From the NCBI RefSeq assembly GCF_964340395.1, contig NC_135552.1, positions 21,020,181 through 21,084,180 on the forward strand: DNA of 64,000 nucleotides. The letters run 5' to 3'. The position numbers were made by a program, and so were the translations under genes. Positions 1 through 30,607 of this stretch are shown one piece after another (position 1 is the stretch's first letter; each line of letters begins with the position of its first letter). The DNA is from Glandiceps talaboti. Lineage: Eukaryota > Hemichordata > Enteropneusta > Spengelidae. The notes under the pieces were generated by a model. That model was not told where the DNA came from and searched no databases. It saw only the letters and a list, made by a program, of their open reading frames with translations.

Positions 1-125
1 GCGGTTTTTTTGTTGTCATAAATTGACCAATGCAATAATACAGTACAGTAGTTCAATTGTGTGCAGTGAATGTGTGTAGAAATAGCCTTTGTAAAACAAG
101 CATGTTTAAATCGTTACATTTCCAG

Positions 126-19388
<19,263 letters not shown>

Positions 19389-19595
19389 TTTTCAAAATCA
19401 TTGGAAGTTGTGTAAAAGACAAAGCATGGTTTAATCCTTATATATAACTGTTATATTCAGAGTTTGTATTAGACAAGAAGCACTGTCTGTTTTACACTAA
19501 AACTGTGATATCTTTGTTGATATTGACATTACAATTGCTTGTTCCTTTGTTGTATTTTTTCTTGTAAATAAAACAGACTGTTACAGTAGGAAGTA
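19389..19595 (+). terminator. Gene A 3' UTR and poly(A) signal
   Basis: After the stop at 19388 an AT-rich stretch of about 180 bp leads to AATAAA at 19567-19572, with a T-rich tract just before it. Cleavage is expected 10-30 bp downstream. No competing canonical signal is closer to the stop. Confidence 0.7.
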
Positions 19596-20834
19596 GCATA
19601 GCTATGCAGCTTTGACCATGATCGGTATGTTCACGTCAGTGGTCCAATCAAATTTGAAATTTTGATTATTTGTATCATTTCAGTCAAACTACTATTTTAG
19701 TAAACCATGTAATATTTATCTTTCATATGAGAATAGAATAGATTGTCTGTTTAGAATATAGATAATATTTTAATTACTCCCTATCTCACATATAAACTCG
19801 TAAGAGACAGGTCAGACGGCAAAATACCGGAATGTTTTTATTGAACTCCAACCAATCAATTACAAGGTATAACAATGAAAAAAAAAGACTGAAAAAAGTG
19901 TGGAAGAAAATGTAACCTGGCGCAAAAATGTATGAAATTTGTACCTGATAAAAGCAATGCTACCAGAAAAGAGGACAATTAATTACATACTTGGTAATAG
20001 TTACTTCCTAAGTGACTGATAAATGTAAAGAATAAAAAAAATAGAAACAAAAAAAAACAGAGAGGGAGGGAGGGAAATTTCAGCACAGCTAGACATACCA
20101 AGTGAACAATAAAACCAGAAATTTGGCAGCAAAAATAACTAACTAGCGCAATGTGTGCACTGCACTTTGGAAAGTACTGATTAGCAGGCATAGTAACCCT
20201 GATGCAAACCACTACTTCACGGGGATGCAAGGAGCACACCCTCTAGAGTTATTGGGCAGTAATTAACTAAATGACACGTTTAATCGATGAAGGCATCAGT
20301 TGTTCCGTATATTACTATATCTGTTTGCTTTTTGCCAGGGTTTGTTACAGAATACAACGAAGCAAACACTGTACATCATGACTTAAAGTATCACACCTAT
20401 AAACCAAATCTGTCAAGTAAAAACAACTAATTGATGTGTTACCTTTCATTATTTTCAATATCAACTGACCTGTATATTTCTTATAAAGTATGGTCAATAA
20501 ACGGAATGAGATTAATTGCAAATCAAACTGTGTTTACATATTAATAAATACCACAGCACAAAAATAATCGGAGGACTGATATAACATTTACATATCCATA
20601 GAGATGAGTGCAAAAATAGCATCGACAGTATCTTGTCGGATCCATGTTTTGTTATTTAAACCATGTTCATAAACCAGTATTACTTATGAAAGTCACCACA
20701 CATCTAATTACTATCTATGATATGAGAAGAACATGTACTCCACCCAGCTATCTCAATTGAGGTAGAGTTATAGTGTGGATAATTGGTCCCTTCATGTTTG
20801 CTGTGATCATTTATTGGATAGCTTGGCCACCTTT

Positions 20835-20848
20835 GCGCCCTCTTGTGG
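20835..20848 (-). promoter_or_regulatory. CTCF-like motif (intergenic)
   Basis: The minus strand reads CCACAAGAGGGCGC, close to the bilaterian CTCF core CCANNAGRKGGCRS. An identical 14-mer in the same orientation lies at 32,175-32,188. Binding is not shown by sequence alone. Confidence 0.35.
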
Positions 20849-21869
20849 TAGACATTGCCTATGGCGAATTGTCACCGGTAATTATCTAATACAATGTACT
20901 AATATTTGATAATTACTCATGAATGATCATATCAGCAAATACCAGAATCACACGACCACCGACTGATTTTAAATTATGTCAGATACAAAGAAATAACTGA
21001 CATCACAGCAATGACCATCACTCTATTTCATCAATATGTTTGTACTATTCTGATCCATGCATACAGCGACAAAATGACGTATAGCATGCTTTAAAGAAAA
21101 CAATAAACACAAATATCTACCCTCATGAATACGAATAGATACTACCGATGAACCGATCTAATCCTTTTCCAAAAGAGTAGGTTCTGGATAGTCTAGTTCC
21201 TATACAGTATCGTTACGATTTATACTTTTACTCACAGTCTAGTCGACGCTGTTCCTCTAGAAGTCCTGAATTGCAATTTGAAATTCATCCACAGCCACCC
21301 ACACAGTCATTAACATTATGTCTTTTGTTAATCAAACACAAAATTCTAACCAATAACACAGTCCCTCTTAAAGTTAGTGTTTATTGGGACAGTTATGTAA
21401 TGTCCAAATATGGTATATTTGTCAGCTCAGGATGCTACGTATACACTGTTTATGTCACTATATCAGTTGGGGTTCACTCAGATTAAATGAACAACTTTCT
21501 GTGCTGATCAAAGGGACTTTGAACAGACTCTGAACCACAGTTGGCATCCTGACAAGTTTCAAGAATATGGCCCTATTACCCCTAAAAGATATGGAGAAAT
21601 CGGTGACAGTTATAAGATGATTAGTAAGGTTATGTTGCAGTAGGGAAAGGTTGTACTAACACTGTCAATATTATATAAAGTGAATGATATTCCGCTTACC
21701 ACATGACCAACAGTATGGGGTTATGAGATCAAGTTTGAAGTTTGGGGAAGTACATGTATATCCCAAACCCAATCAAAACTTGATAATTTGTGTGGTATTA
21801 TAATAGTTAGCCACGTGACTGTTTTGTCAAGACTGTGTAGATTGTGTAGATAGTGTAGGGAAGCAATTG

Positions 21870-22241
21870 GCGGTACGCCCCTGGGCTGATAGTTTGTTGA
21901 CCCTTATTTTAAGGCGTTTCGAAACAGACTGGGATTCTTCATGAGTTGCATTTTTGTGTATTATGACACAGTTCCATACCTTCCAATACAAACAATTCTA
22001 AAATTGTGGGAAAAAATTGTTATGCATGGCACTAAAATACATTTATTGTGCCAATAAAAGGGCTATTTTTCCTCACTACATACAGGCTTTGTATTCACAG
22101 CACTACATAATACTACATACTGATTTGAAATTGATTGTGCTGTGTGCAACAATTTTACCAATTTAGTTAGAAGGGGATGGGGAAGGGGTTCTGAGGCCTT
22201 ACTAAAAGAATTACTTATTTTTTACCTACTGATCTCACCCC
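21870..22241. mobile_element. MITE-like element, copy 2 (intergenic)
   Basis: The reverse complement matches the interior and right end of 30,801-31,174, including a stretch around aatttcaaatcagtat and the tail gatctcacccc. The right end is at about 22,241. The left end is degenerate and placed only approximately. Confidence 0.6.
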
Positions 22242-24535
22242 TAATGTGTTGATGTATCATACATGTACAAACTATTGAACTGTTACTTTGCATAGCTATA
22301 GTACGAACTACATGTCTTATCAAAAATTACTTTTCAGTGTTTGTGTTTCACTTCTTCTCTGATACCTGTGACCATCACCAAGTTTAATATATGTTACCAG
22401 GCTACTTGTGAAACCCCCTTTTCTCTTGCTATAGTTTTACACCATAAACTACCAAGAAAGAAATATATTCCAAGGTGAACACAATATTAATTGGATTCTC
22501 GGAGAATATATATTATGTGAATGACTGATAAACAAAGTTATAAATACAGACTTGTTTGATGATGACCTAGTAGCCAGGACTTCTATAGTACTGACACAGT
22601 GCAAAGTTATGAGGAAAATTAGATTTTTACATCTCCCCTGGAATATCTAGTATCAATATTGAGTGACTGTATACTGCGAGTAAAATTTTATCAGCAGATC
22701 ATAATATTACATTTCCTTGGTATTTGTGATACTTTCATACCAAAGCACACGGTTTACACTAAACACGGAGAGGTTTCCTCTTAGAACTAAACACTTCAAC
22801 TTTATTACAGTCCGCCATAGTTCGGAAAAAGCACATGTAACTTCTAATATATCAATACGCCAGTGATAAGGCTACTAATAACTCAGTACTGGTATACGTA
22901 TCATTGGGTTAACAATAAAGTAGTTCCTAAAAGCATCACAGTATTAGAATGTATTTTTTTTCAAGGCTATCATGTTGCCAGCAATATACTGGACAACATA
23001 GCCAATAGTAAGTGAATTGAATTAGTAATCTAGTTTAGAAACTGCTGTAGTACAGAAAAACATTTTTATGACATTTTTAATTTCTATTTTGAAACCAATG
23101 ACACTTATCACATTTCATTATTCAATATGTTGGTTAAAATTACCAATGTGGTCAATGAATGGGGGGTGGGGTGGAGTGGTGGTTACTAAAATATGAATAT
23201 TTTGTATGTCCGTGAACAGGCAATCATACTTCTCATAGGGTTCCTATCTAAAGAGCTGTGAAACAATGGATTTTGGTTAGCAATTTACCAGATACACTTA
23301 AAATTACTGAAAATGTAACATGTAAAATTAACTATGCAGTGTGCGGTATTATGCTTTGAGAATAGCATGTTTTTTGCAAGAACAAAAATAGTGTTTCTTG
23401 TCAACAGATGGGGGGGGGGTCATTGTGTTTTTTTATTTGTCAGAGGGGGGTGGGGTTGGATTGTTTTGTGGATGAATTGCAGGGGGTCAGTATTTTTAAG
23501 TACAACATGAACAAAAAGTCACCGGCCCACCCCTCAACTATTATATTTAGCAGCAAGCCTGGATTAAAAGTGAGATACATGTAAAATCAACTGTGTTATT
23601 GTTTACTGCTCTTGGGAAAGACGAAGGACTTTGGAGCACATCTCAAGTCAAGCATACATGTTCCTCAACATACGGAACGCATATTATCTTTGGAACAGTC
23701 ACTAGCTTTGATAACAAGTTGATGTTGTTTGATTTTAGGTGCGTAGATTTATTTCTTTGAGCGATAAACGGAAACAAGTAGGAGGCGGTGACACTAATTT
23801 GTTAAGTACTTGACATGGTCATGCAAACATCTAGTCAGTAAAGAGACGACATTCGCGACAGCTATGCCATGCTCACGACTCTCTACATCTGTGAGCATGT
23901 TGAGTTACTGCCTGCAGCATCAAAAAGATTAGGCTCTGCCTTGAAAGTCTGATTAGACGTTCAAACAGAAATCAATATATAGATTAAAATCAAACTAGTA
24001 GATAGGATTCTGTTTCTTCTGATCAGAATAGTTGTCGTTTTTATGTAATACTTGTGATAACATACTAGACTTTGGATAGAAACTTACGACTTTATTTACT
24101 ATTGACGTAAGATTAGCCAGCTGGTCATTTTCACACCCTTCACAGCATGCAGCATAACTAAGTATTGGCTGCTATCAAAACTGACTGTACTCCGCATGAT
24201 AATCAGGGCGGTTCAGTGTTTCAAACTAGTAAACAAGCTTACCTTTATTTGTAATCAGACACATGTAGTATTTACTATATTTTTATGATACACTTCGCAT
24301 AGAGAATACTCACAAATCTGAAGCTAGCAGGCAGCTGTCAAACGGAAACTATCTCCACTTCGACAGTGGACATAGACGACAGCAGTAACAATTACGTATA
24401 CAATGAAAGCCAAAGTACCATTAATTACTAAATATGTATATTATTTGATTGTTAATTGTACTTGACTTTCAATGGAAATATGCTTTTAAACCAATAGTGC
24501 ACTACGATTCCGTTTTTCACATTCATTGATTATTG

Positions 24536-25125
24536 TTATACTTCTAGCCTCATGTATGATTGAATCAATGTTGTGAAAAAGGGGCGGATCGACCAGGGAT
24601 TGTGTGCACAACATTTATTCAAATGTTTATCACTACAGTAGAACTTGCTATTAAACGCGAGGCTGAGTCTGGAAACTGGGGAAGGGGGCGGGGGGTATAC
24701 CAGTAGCCAGCTTTGGTAGGGACGTAAAGCCACTGCTGACTACCTCAGGCCCCATTTTAGACTCACTAGTTAAAGTACATAATGACCTAAGTTTGAACTA
24801 CAATTCACACATTCATGGTAGAGCCTACATCTTTTGATCATGAATGCACAGAACCATACAGTAGTACAGATGGGAGTGGTGGCATATATCATGACATGAA
24901 TGCAGTACACTATCCCACGCTTTCACACTTGTCGAAATGTCGAATATTGTTGAAATACTTAGCCTATTACAGAAGAAACGAATAACTACTTAGCAATGGA
25001 GGGGCGTGAATGAGTTGATGTTTGACATCAAGACTCTTCGGCGCACGAAGGAGAATGGCGTCGTTTGACTTGTTTTACTTGGGGCCAATCGGAAAGTCGT
25101 TATTAAAACAAAGTAATGAAGTCAT
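24536..25125. repeat. Repeat unit R, copy 1
   Basis: About 590 bp, repeated directly at 25,724-26,312 and inverted at about 28,690-29,262. Shared landmarks include the ggggcggat and ggaggggcgtg motifs and the cttttgatca stretch. No coding frame is conserved. Confidence 0.8.
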
Positions 25126-25722
25126 GTACATGAAAGCATTACTACGCCATGTATAGACAGAGTATATTTTCATACTGAAATAATAGGCGGCAGAAACACA
25201 ACTGCCAGCTTTTAAACCACTGTCGACTATCATTTCTGAACAAAATCAATGAACCATTTTAGAGTGAATCTCGGAGATATGGATACGGAGCCCGACAAGA
25301 TAAAGTGAAAGAATCGTTTTACCTTGTATTGTAAACATGAAGATATGACGTAGAGAAGATGGTTTTTATTTTACAGAATGGGAAAAAGAGATGTGTAAAC
25401 TGGAGAAAGATTTACCGTCACATAATAGTTGAAAAAGGAAATATCACGTCGAAAATATTCATAGACTAGACATCACTATTCATAGACACATTACATTACA
25501 TAATCACATGCAGAAACTGACGGGGAACGAGAATTGTTCCAAAAAAATCTTCGCAGATGAAAGAGCTGACGAAGTCACATAGACGTCAATGCAACTCAAA
25601 ACTTTGACACACTGAACATAAAGGACTACAGGTGTCTCAGGATTGAGTAATTTTCTTTTATCTTCGCTGTGAGATGATTCCAAAGTATTTTGTCGGGGTA
25701 AAATGATCCAAATTGATGATTA
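25126..25722. repeat. Repeat unit S, copy 1
   Basis: About 600 bp lying between the two direct R copies. An inverted copy occupies about 29,262-29,870. S and the second R copy together form the core of the left inverted arm. Confidence 0.8.
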
Positions 25723-25723
25723 T

Positions 25724-27190
25724 TGTACTTCCAGCCTCATGTATGATTGCACCAATATTGTGAAAAAGGGGCGGATTGACGAGGGTGGACATGTGTACAA
25801 CATTTATTCAAAATATTTACCACTTCAGTGAGAACTTACTACTACGTGAGTGACTCTGAGTCTGGCAACTGAGGGTGGGGCTTGTACCAGTAGCCAGCTC
25901 TGGTAGGGATGTACAGCCACTGCTGACTACCTCAGGCCAAATTTTAGACTCATCAGATAAAGTACATAATGACCTAAGTTTAAACTTCAATTAACAATAT
26001 TCATGGCAAAGCCTACATCTTTTGATCATGATCATGAATGCACAGAACCATACAGTAGTACAGATGGGAGTGGTAGCATATATCATGACATGAATGCAGT
26101 ACAGTATCCCACGCTTCCACACTTGTCGAAATGTCGAATACTGTTGAAAACGTTAGTCTATTACAGAAGAAACGAATAACTACTTAGCAATGGAGGGGCG
26201 TGTATGAGTTGATGTTTGGCATCTTGACTCTCGCACTGCAGGAAAATGAGGCGTCGCTTGACTTGTTTTACTTGGAGCCAATCGGAAAGTCATTATTAAA
26301 ACAAAGTAATGAAGTCATATGAAACCTTAAATGTCCAGGTGAAATAATGCATTGTTTTTTTTTCACAGGAAGATAATATGCAATGAGAGCAGTGTACTCG
26401 AAAGTTCATCTTCCATGAGAAACTCTGCACAACTTGATGTATGGACCCAAACGGTTCAATTGACAACATTTCTCTATGCGTTTCTACCTTGATTGTGAGG
26501 ACACCAAAATTTCGCAAAAGAAATTTATTTTGATTTCATTCCTACTAGAGTTGTCAGAAAACTGATAATATAATAATGTAAGAGCAATTTAGAAGCCATT
26601 ACTTACCTGCCACAGCGAAATATATCGCTAGTCTATTGCAACGTCAACGACTAATGTTTCTGTCATCATACCCGAAATCCGTCTTACAGCTAACAAGCTC
26701 TTGTTTGACAACAAACGAAAAGGGGAATGACAGAAATCTAAATCGTACAACTTCGTTACAGTACACTTCTATCCGGATATATTGAAACCACAGTAATATA
26801 AAGCAGCCGATGTGAAAGGCAAGAAGTGGATAACAGAAATGAGAGAACATCAAAAGTGTCATCCAGAATCTCTGATTACTTGTCAAATTAGTATAATGGG
26901 TTAACGATCTCATAGACAAGACCTGCCAACATGCCATACGACAACAGCAGTGGTGGGTCCCCGAGTTGTCTACCTTTATAGGCAGTTATCAAGTCATATT
27001 TGAGCTGAAGACGGTGGTGTCCGTAAAGTAGGCCTACAGCTGACAGTAACCATAGAACCTGTCATGAAAACACTTTCGTTTGCCAAATTCTATCGAGGAG
27101 ATACTATTACATGTACATACATACATAACTAAGATCAGAGGGTTTGCTGTGACTAATTTATCTTCTAGTAGATGTTTTGAGATAGATTAT
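25724..27190. repeat. Left inverted arm: R copy 2 plus inverted copy of the gene B 5' region
   Basis: 25,724-26,312 is the second R copy. Beyond it, read on the minus strand, 27,190 down to about 26,420 matches gene B's upstream region, first exon and the start of intron 1 (about 30,100-30,740), with an extra stretch of about 110 bp near 26,840-26,945. Confidence 0.75.
26604..26670 (-). pseudogene. Orphan minus-strand copy of gene B exon 1
   Basis: On the minus strand an ATGATG at the position of the gene B start is followed by sequence matching the signal-peptide exon and by an intact gtaagt donor. Small insertions totalling about 10 bp break the frame, and a TAG follows within 14 codons, so no signal peptide can be made from this start. 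No MAM exon was found downstream on that strand. It may still be transcribed as the 5' end of a non-coding RNA. Confidence 0.65.
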
Positions 27191-28400
27191 GTCACAAACA
27201 TTGTAAGCACTAGATGATTCTGGTTAAAAAAGTAAATTTGTTTACTTGTTTGAAATTTTGAACCACCCTGAATATCATGCACAGTACAACTATGCTTGGC
27301 TACATCACTTACCTTTATCTGTAAGTATAGTTATGCTCTAAAGGGTCGTAAAGTGATCATAACGCCAGCCTCCCAGTGTTGATTTATGAAACCTCGGACC
27401 AATATGTGAAACGAGCTACCTAAATGTTACGTTACCAGTGCACATAATTTTCCTGCCAAAATCTGGGATTTTTTTTATCAAGTCCAAATAATTTGACTCT
27501 AATACATGAATTACGATGTGAACAGTTTGTTTTAATCAGAAACAGAAACTGTTTCACCTGTTTGATTTCAACGTACTAAATGACTTCAGTTTGAACTTCT
27601 AATCAAAAGCTTATGGCACAGGGCCTAAATCTTTTGATCGTGGAGATACAGACGAACTTTCAACCTTTGTCACCCACCCTTTCACATTTATTGTCAACCA
27701 AGGGCAAGGCGCCCTTTGTTCCCATTTACTTCGCCGTAATTCCCGCTAGTGTTCCCTCTGACGTTCGCCCAATTACGTGCCAAAGTCGATGGTTTCAACC
27801 AGCTGACTGAAGAGTGAAGATAGAGTGAAAGAACCGTACATCTGTACCTTATACTAAAACATTTACTGATAAAACAGCATATCTCATTTTGGAATATTTG
27901 GTGGCCCTGAAAAGGGCGTTTGTGAGTTATTACAATATCAATCTGAATCACCAGCAGTGTCTTTAGAGCTTCCAATGAGTAGTTTTAGTTTGGTAAGGGC
28001 AAACTCAAACTTTGCTGCATTTTCAAAGTACGCGTCTACGTCTATAGCTATTAATGCAACAATTATACCCTCAACATCCTCGAATACATTACCAAGCTCT
28101 CTTTAACTCGAGGCGAAACTGCTGAGCGCGAAGCTAGTTCAGTATTCGGTTCTTCTGGAGAATACAGTAACTCAGGATGTGTTCCAAAAAGGAGGATCTT
28201 ACAAACACAGGTCGGTGGGAAATAGAATGTAAAATATGACTATGTAATTGCATACACTAAATTGGATATAATGTAAATTGCAAGCAAATTTATGTAAATT
28301 AGTCACCCTTCCAAATTGTAAATGCATGATTGCACCAAGACAAAGTTTTGCCCCCCTTGGCAATTTGGTCAGGCTACGGCCATGTAATCTATCTCATTAC
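27190..28400. other. Spacer between the inverted arms
   Basis: About 1.2 kb between the arms. I see no gene. Short frames such as the one at 27,694-27,975 do not resemble known proteins. A minus-strand donor-like cttacctttatc lies at 27,308-27,319. Confidence 0.4.
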
Positions 28401-28429
28401 AGCTACTAGAATATACATTAGTCGGAGCA

Positions 28430-29870
28430 AACAAACTGAGGTTAGTTATGCGTGTACATGTAATAGTAACGCCCCGATAGAATCTGACAAAAGAAAGTGT
28501 TTTCATGACAGTTTCTATGGTTACTGTCAGCTGTAGGTTTACTTTACGGACACATTCACCGTCTTCATCTCAAATATGACTTGATAACTACTTATAACGG
28601 TAGACAATTCGGGATGCACTTTCGAACACACTGCTCGTATTACATGTTCTCTTGCTGTCAAAAAACTATGCATTATTCCACCTCGACATTTAAGGTTTCA
28701 TATGACTTCATTGCTTTGTTTTAATAAGGAATTCCTATAGGCCCAAGTGAAACAAGTCCAACGACGCCTCATTCTGCTGTAATGCTATAGTCCAGATGCC
28801 AAAGATCAACTCATACACGCCCCTCCATTGCTAAGCAATTGTACATTTGACCTGTAATAGAGTAACTATTCCAACAACATTTCGACAAATGTGGAAGCGT
28901 GGCATACTGTATTGCATTCATGTCATGGTATATGCTACCACTCCTGTACGGTTCTGTGCATGCATGATCAAAAGAAGGCTCTTCCATGAACTTGTGATTT
29001 GAAGTTCAAACTTAGGTCGCTATGTACATTAACAAGTGAGTCTAAAATTGGGCCTGAGGTAGGCGGTAGTGGCTGTACATCCCTACAAGAGCGGACTACT
29101 GGTACAACGCCCCTCCCTCAGTTTCCAGCCTCAGACTCACGTAGTAATAAGTTCTCACTGTAGTCATAAACATTGAATAACTGTTGTACACACAACCCCC
29201 AGTCGATCCGCCCTTTTTTGACAACTTTCATTCAATCATAGATGAGGCTAGAAGTATAATAATCATCAATTTGGATCAATTTACCCCGGAGGAAATACTT
29301 TGCAATCAGTGCACAACGAAAATAAAAGGAAAGTACTCAATCCTGAGACACCTGTATTTCTTTATGTTCATCGAGTCAAAGTTTTCAGTTGCGTTTACGT
29401 CTATGTGACTTCGTCGAGTCAGCACTTTCATCTGTTTAGATTTGTTTGGAACAGGTTTTCGTTTCCCGTCAAGTTTGCATGTGATTATGTAATGTAATGT
29501 GATGTGTCTATGAATAGTGATTTTTCGTCATATTGTTTCCTTTTTGAACTATTATGTCAATGTAAATCTTTCTCCAGTTTAAACATTTCTGTTTCTCAAT
29601 TTCCAAAACTGTGAATTGAAAACCATCTTCTCTACGTCATATCTTCATGTTTACAATACAAGGTAAAACGATTCTTTCACTTTATCTTGTGGGGATCCGT
29701 ATCCATATCTCCGAGATTCACTCTAAAATGGTTCATTGATTTTGTTCAGAAATGATAGTTGAAAGTGGTTTAAAAGCTGGCAGTTGGGTTTCTGCCACTT
29801 ATTATTTCAGTATGAAGATACTAGTATACTATGTCTATACATGGCGTAGTAATGATTTTATGTACAAAGG
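28430..29870. repeat. Right inverted arm: inverted copies of R and S
   Basis: 28,430-28,610 repeats the gene B upstream block a further time. 28,615-28,690 matches the reverse of 26,290-26,410. 28,690-29,262 is inverted R, and 29,262-29,870 is inverted S. The arm lies just upstream of the real gene B promoter. Confidence 0.8.
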
Positions 29871-29983
29871 ATTACCGACAGACGACCATCTGACTCTTCA
29901 ATCAGCTGGTTGAAACCATCGACTCCAGAAGAACATCATGGCAATCACCCACAGGGTTAGGTTTGGGGGATGGCTGGCAAGGA

Positions 29984-30012
29984 TAGGGTTAGGGTTAGGA
30001 TTTGGGTTAGGG
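29984..30012. repeat. Short interstitial TTAGGG-like repeat
   Basis: A few TTAGGG-type units with interruptions lie between the right arm and the gene B promoter region. A complementary CCCTAA-type stretch occurs at 17,008-17,039. Both are too short to mark a former chromosome end. Confidence 0.5.
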
Positions 30013-30099
30013 AAATGTGATGGCTCATGTTCCATCCTCGATAGCGATGTTCGGTCGTGTGTAGTATTGTATTGGAAGAAAATCCGAGGTCTAGCAGCT

Positions 30100-30555
30100 A
30101 GACTAAAGCTTTTAGTGCTTACTATGTTTGTGACATAATCTATCTGAATACACCTAGAAGATTAGAAGATAAATTAATCACAGCAAACACTCTGAAGTTA
30201 GTTATGGATGTACATGTATTAGTAACGCCCCGATAGAATTTGACAAAAGAAAGCGTTTTCATGACAGTTTCTATGGTTACTGTCAGTTATAGGCCGACTT
30301 TACGGACACATTCACCGTCTCCATCTCAAACATGACTTGATAGGTAGACAACTCGGGACCCACCTCTCATTTCTACTTTCCACTTCTTGTCTTTCACATC
30401 GGCTGCGCGCTTTATATTACTGTGGTTTCAAAATATCCAGACAGAAGTGGAATGTAACAGAGTTGTACGATTTAGATTTCTGTCATTCCTGTTTTCATTT
30501 GTTGTCAAACAAGAGTTTGTTAGCTGTGACGAAATATTTAAGACGGATTTCGGGT
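30100..30555 (+). promoter_or_regulatory. Gene B proximal promoter and 5' UTR region
   Basis: The sequence just upstream of the gene B start codon is repeated in inverted orientation at about 26,680-27,190. Both copies keep a TATA-like tttatatta (30,411-30,419) followed by ctgtgg. The transcription start is not known. The inverted copy has about 110 bp extra between the upstream block and the TATA-like element. Confidence 0.4.
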
Positions 30556-30607
30556 ATGACGACAAAAAGTTTGGTTGTCGCAATAGCGATATATTTCGCT
30601 GTGGCAG
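30556..30607 (+). CDS. Gene B exon 1: signal peptide
   Basis: The ATG at 30556 opens MTTKSLVVAIAIYFAVAG, a short basic start followed by a hydrophobic core and small residues, which is a good signal peptide. It ends in phase 1 at a gtaagt donor, matching the phase 1 acceptor of the first MAM exon at 32,241. A longer overlapping frame upstream uses the same region without a signal-like start, so I chose this ATG. The exon is duplicated in broken form on the minus strand at 26,604-26,670. Confidence 0.75.

Larger units (their letters stand above)
19600..24535. other. Intergenic DNA without recognised genes
   Basis: About 4.9 kb between gene A and the duplicated block. Reading frames are short on both strands and none resembles a known family. 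TTTATT at 19837-19842 is AATAAA on the minus strand and could end a convergent transcript, but no coding exon was found for one. A MITE copy lies at about 21,870-22,241 and a CTCF-like site at 20,835-20,848. Long G-runs occur at 23,160-23,460. Confidence 0.5.

Noticed and set aside
19979-20239. A minus-strand frame with a hydrophobic Phe-rich stretch
   Set aside because: The Phe/Leu run comes from an A-rich tract on the plus strand. No splice context, homologous copy or family match supports a gene.
29984-30012. TTAGGG-type repeats as a former telomere
   Set aside because: Only a few interrupted units here and at 17,008. That is too short to mark a chromosome fusion or end.
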